This document shows positions 5,992 through 6,798 of a stretch of 6,798 bases of DNA, piece after piece (positions within the stretch are counted from its first letter, which is position 1; every line of letters starts with the position of its first letter). Source of the stretch: Actinomycetota bacterium (GTDB lineage: Bacteria; Actinomycetota; Thermoleophilia; Gaiellales; Gaiellaceae); contig JACDGR010000186.1 of NCBI GenBank assembly GCA_013821525.1, positions 1 through 6,798 on the forward strand, in the 5' to 3' direction. Position numbers and translations under genes: made by a program. The notes under the pieces are model-generated. The model had not been told where the DNA came from, searched no databases, and worked only from the letters and a program-made list of their open reading frames with translations.

Positions 5992-6126
5992 GTGAGCGCC
6001 GCTGACGTCGAGGTCGTTTCCGGGGACACCTCGCGGGAGAGGACAGTCTCGTCGGAGGGCATCGGCCCCGACGAGCTCGAACGCCGTTTCGTACACGCGA
6101 GCGCAAACCGAAAGGACACCACGTGA
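5992..6126 (+). CDS. Small 44-residue ORF, possibly a truncated ArfB/RF-1-domain protein
   Basis: A short GTG-initiated frame lies between divIVA (9-nt gap) and the DksA-like gene, whose GTG overlaps its TGA as GTGA. By my count 36 of 44 codons end in G or C, as expected for coding DNA here. The product begins SAADVEVVSGDTSRE and ends GPDELERRFVHASANRKDTT. The second half resembles the N-terminus of the ArfB/RF-1-like peptidyl-tRNA hydrolase domain (pattern: DELE-RFVRAS followed by GPGGQ-x-N), but the GPGGQ loop is absent and the frame stops just after. It could be a relic, a leader coupling translation to the next gene, or an unrelated small protein. Its ribosome binding site is weak (G-run about 12 nt upstream). 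The resemblance was judged by eye only. Confidence 0.4.
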   Translation: MSAADVEVVSGDTSRERTVSSEGIGPDELERRFVHASANRKDTT

Positions 6127-6494
6127 GCAACACGATCGACACCGAAGAGTTCCGCACGCTCCTGACCGACGAGCGCGAGCGGCTTTCCAAGGCGGACAAG
6201 TTCCTGGACGACGAGAACCCCGGCACGATCGAGGAGGAGCTCGGAGAAGTGGGGAGCGGGGGCACCGACAACCATCTCGCCGACACCGCCACCGCGACAC
6301 ACGACCGCGAGCTCGACGCGGGCATCCAGGAGGGTGTGGCGCAGACCCTTGCCGAGATCGATGCTGCGCTCGCGCGGATCGACGCTGGGACGTACGGCAT
6401 GTGCGAGATGTGCGACAAGCCGATCGGCGAGGAGCGGCTGCGCGCGATCCCGTGGGCCCGGTTCTGCATCGAAGACCAGCGGCGCGTCGGCTGA
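6123..6494 (+). CDS. DksA/TraR-family RNA polymerase-binding regulator with a three-cysteine zinc finger
   Basis: The 123-residue product has the DksA/TraR layout. An N-terminal helix and acidic linker (1-48) precede a coiled-coil tip with HLADTA (51-56), where Asp54 and Ala56 match the functional DxA of DksA's DxxDxA and the first Asp is His. The second coiled-coil arm runs about 60-88. A C-terminal zinc finger starts CEMC (94-97) and is followed by PIGEERLRAIPWARFC (100-115). The fourth zinc ligand, normally Cys in C-x-x-C, is Asp118 (CIED). DksA proteins act through the RNA polymerase secondary channel in ppGpp-dependent control; actinobacteria mostly use CarD/RbpA instead, so the role here is uncertain. 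GTG start 6 nt after AAAGGA (6111-6116), overlapping the small upstream ORF. Location beside lspA is shared with other actinobacteria. Confidence 0.88.
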   Translation: MSNTIDTEEFRTLLTDERERLSKADKFLDDENPGTIEEELGEVGSGGTDNHLADTATATHDRELDAGIQEGVAQTLAEIDAALARIDAGTYGMCEMCDKPIGEERLRAIPWARFCIEDQRRVG

Positions 6495-6504
6495 CGAAGT
6501 GCAG

Positions 6505-6522
6505 ATGGTGAGCACACGTTGA
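6505..6522 (+). other. Five-codon mini-ORF ending on the lspA start codon
   Basis: ATG GTG AGC ACA CGT TGA: the stop overlaps the lspA TTG as TTGA. It could allow terminating ribosomes to re-initiate on the weak TTG, or the overlap may be chance. The GGTGAG that serves as the candidate lspA ribosome binding site lies inside it. No independent evidence of translation. Confidence 0.25.
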
Positions 6523-6798
6523 GCGAGACCCCCGTCAGCCCGGAGCGCCCGCTCCGCGAGGTGCGGATCGGGTCGTCGACGAATGGCCTCGCTCCCGTGT
6601 CGGTCGCAGAGCGCTCGCTCGCAGCAGGCGCCTGGCAGTGGGCCGGTCTCGTCGCGGTCGCAGTGGCGGCTGTGCTGGCCGACCAGGTGACAAAGCACAT
6701 CGTCACGCGCACCCTGAGCCTTGACGAATCGGTGCACGTCGCCGGTCCGCTCTCGATCCACCACGTTCAGAACTCGGGAATCGCCTTCGGGCTTTTCT
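6519..6798 (+). CDS. lspA: Lipoprotein signal peptidase (signal peptidase II), N-terminal part
   Basis: The 5' end of lspA, running off the right edge after 93 complete codons. LspA is an inner-membrane aspartic peptidase that cleaves the signal peptide from diacylglyceryl-modified prolipoproteins. Visible parts are TM1 (about residues 38-54), the conserved ADQVTKHIV at its end (Asp55, Lys59), a periplasmic strand region with SVHVAGPLSIHHV, and the signature QNSGIAFGLF (84-93, with conserved Asn85). The catalytic Asp pair lies beyond the window. The start is uncertain. TTG at 6519 has GGTGAG 6 nt upstream and gives a 37-residue charged cytoplasmic extension before TM1. In-frame GTGs at 6561 and 6597 would give shorter N-termini nearer the family norm but have no clear ribosome binding site. 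In actinobacteria rluD-type pseudouridine synthase often follows; it is not visible here. Confidence 0.93.
   Translation, partial: MSETPVSPERPLREVRIGSSTNGLAPVSVAERSLAAGAWQWAGLVAVAVAAVLADQVTKHIVTRTLSLDESVHVAGPLSIHHVQNSGIAFGLF

Noticed and set aside
5355..6764. Long minus-strand open frame (469 codons) opposite divIVA, the DksA-like gene and lspA
   Set aside because: It spans several sense genes and their junctions, and its translation is Ser/Arg-rich with no domain pattern; it is a codon-bias shadow.
1..6798. tRNA/rRNA genes, CRISPR arrays, insertion sequences, direct-repeat clusters
   Set aside because: No cloverleaf-like segments, regularly spaced repeats, transposase motifs or flanking inverted repeats were seen on either strand; the window is filled by chromosomal housekeeping genes.

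Overview
The window is 6.8 kb of very GC-rich DNA (most third codon positions are G or C). It is gene-dense, and every supported gene lies on the + strand. Gene content and order point to a high-GC actinobacterium. The block pgeF-yggS-sepF-yggT-divIVA is the classic actinobacterial division cluster that normally follows ftsZ, and a DksA/TraR-type gene next to lspA is also typical of that phylum. The protein variants and the murA-linked upstream genes suggest a deep-branching lineage such as Thermoleophilia, but that placement is inference.

Left part (1-3127): the 3' end of murA (cell-wall precursor synthesis); a 175-residue protein with the HisB (imidazoleglycerol-phosphate dehydratase) fold pattern but without both complete HHxxE metal-binding motifs; a RidA-family imine deaminase; and a CCA-adding/poly(A)-polymerase-type tRNA nucleotidyltransferase with an HD domain. 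The last gene has no ATG, GTG or TTG able to give a full-length protein and may start at ATC. Middle (3124-5982): pgeF, a compact yggS, sepF, yggT and divIVA, which link PLP homeostasis, peptidoglycan quality control, Z-ring anchoring and polar or septal growth. Right part (5992-6798): a 44-codon ORF whose C-terminal half resembles the start of an ArfB/RF-1 domain without its GGQ loop, a three-cysteine DksA/TraR-like regulator, and the 5' part of lspA (lipoprotein signal peptidase), cut by the window end.

Genes are tightly packed: GTGA, ATGA and TTGA overlaps, a 14-bp overlap and gaps of 9-54 bp. Most of the region is therefore probably one or a few transcripts with translational coupling. 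The only candidate promoter lies upstream of the hisB-like gene, next to the longest gap (53 bp). No stretch over 300 bases lacks a gene. I see no RNA genes, mobile elements, CRISPR arrays or convincing rho-independent terminators. The most interesting items are the degenerate HisB homologue beside murA and ridA, the apparent ATC start, the truncated ArfB-like ORF, and a hairpin that pairs with the yggT ribosome binding site.
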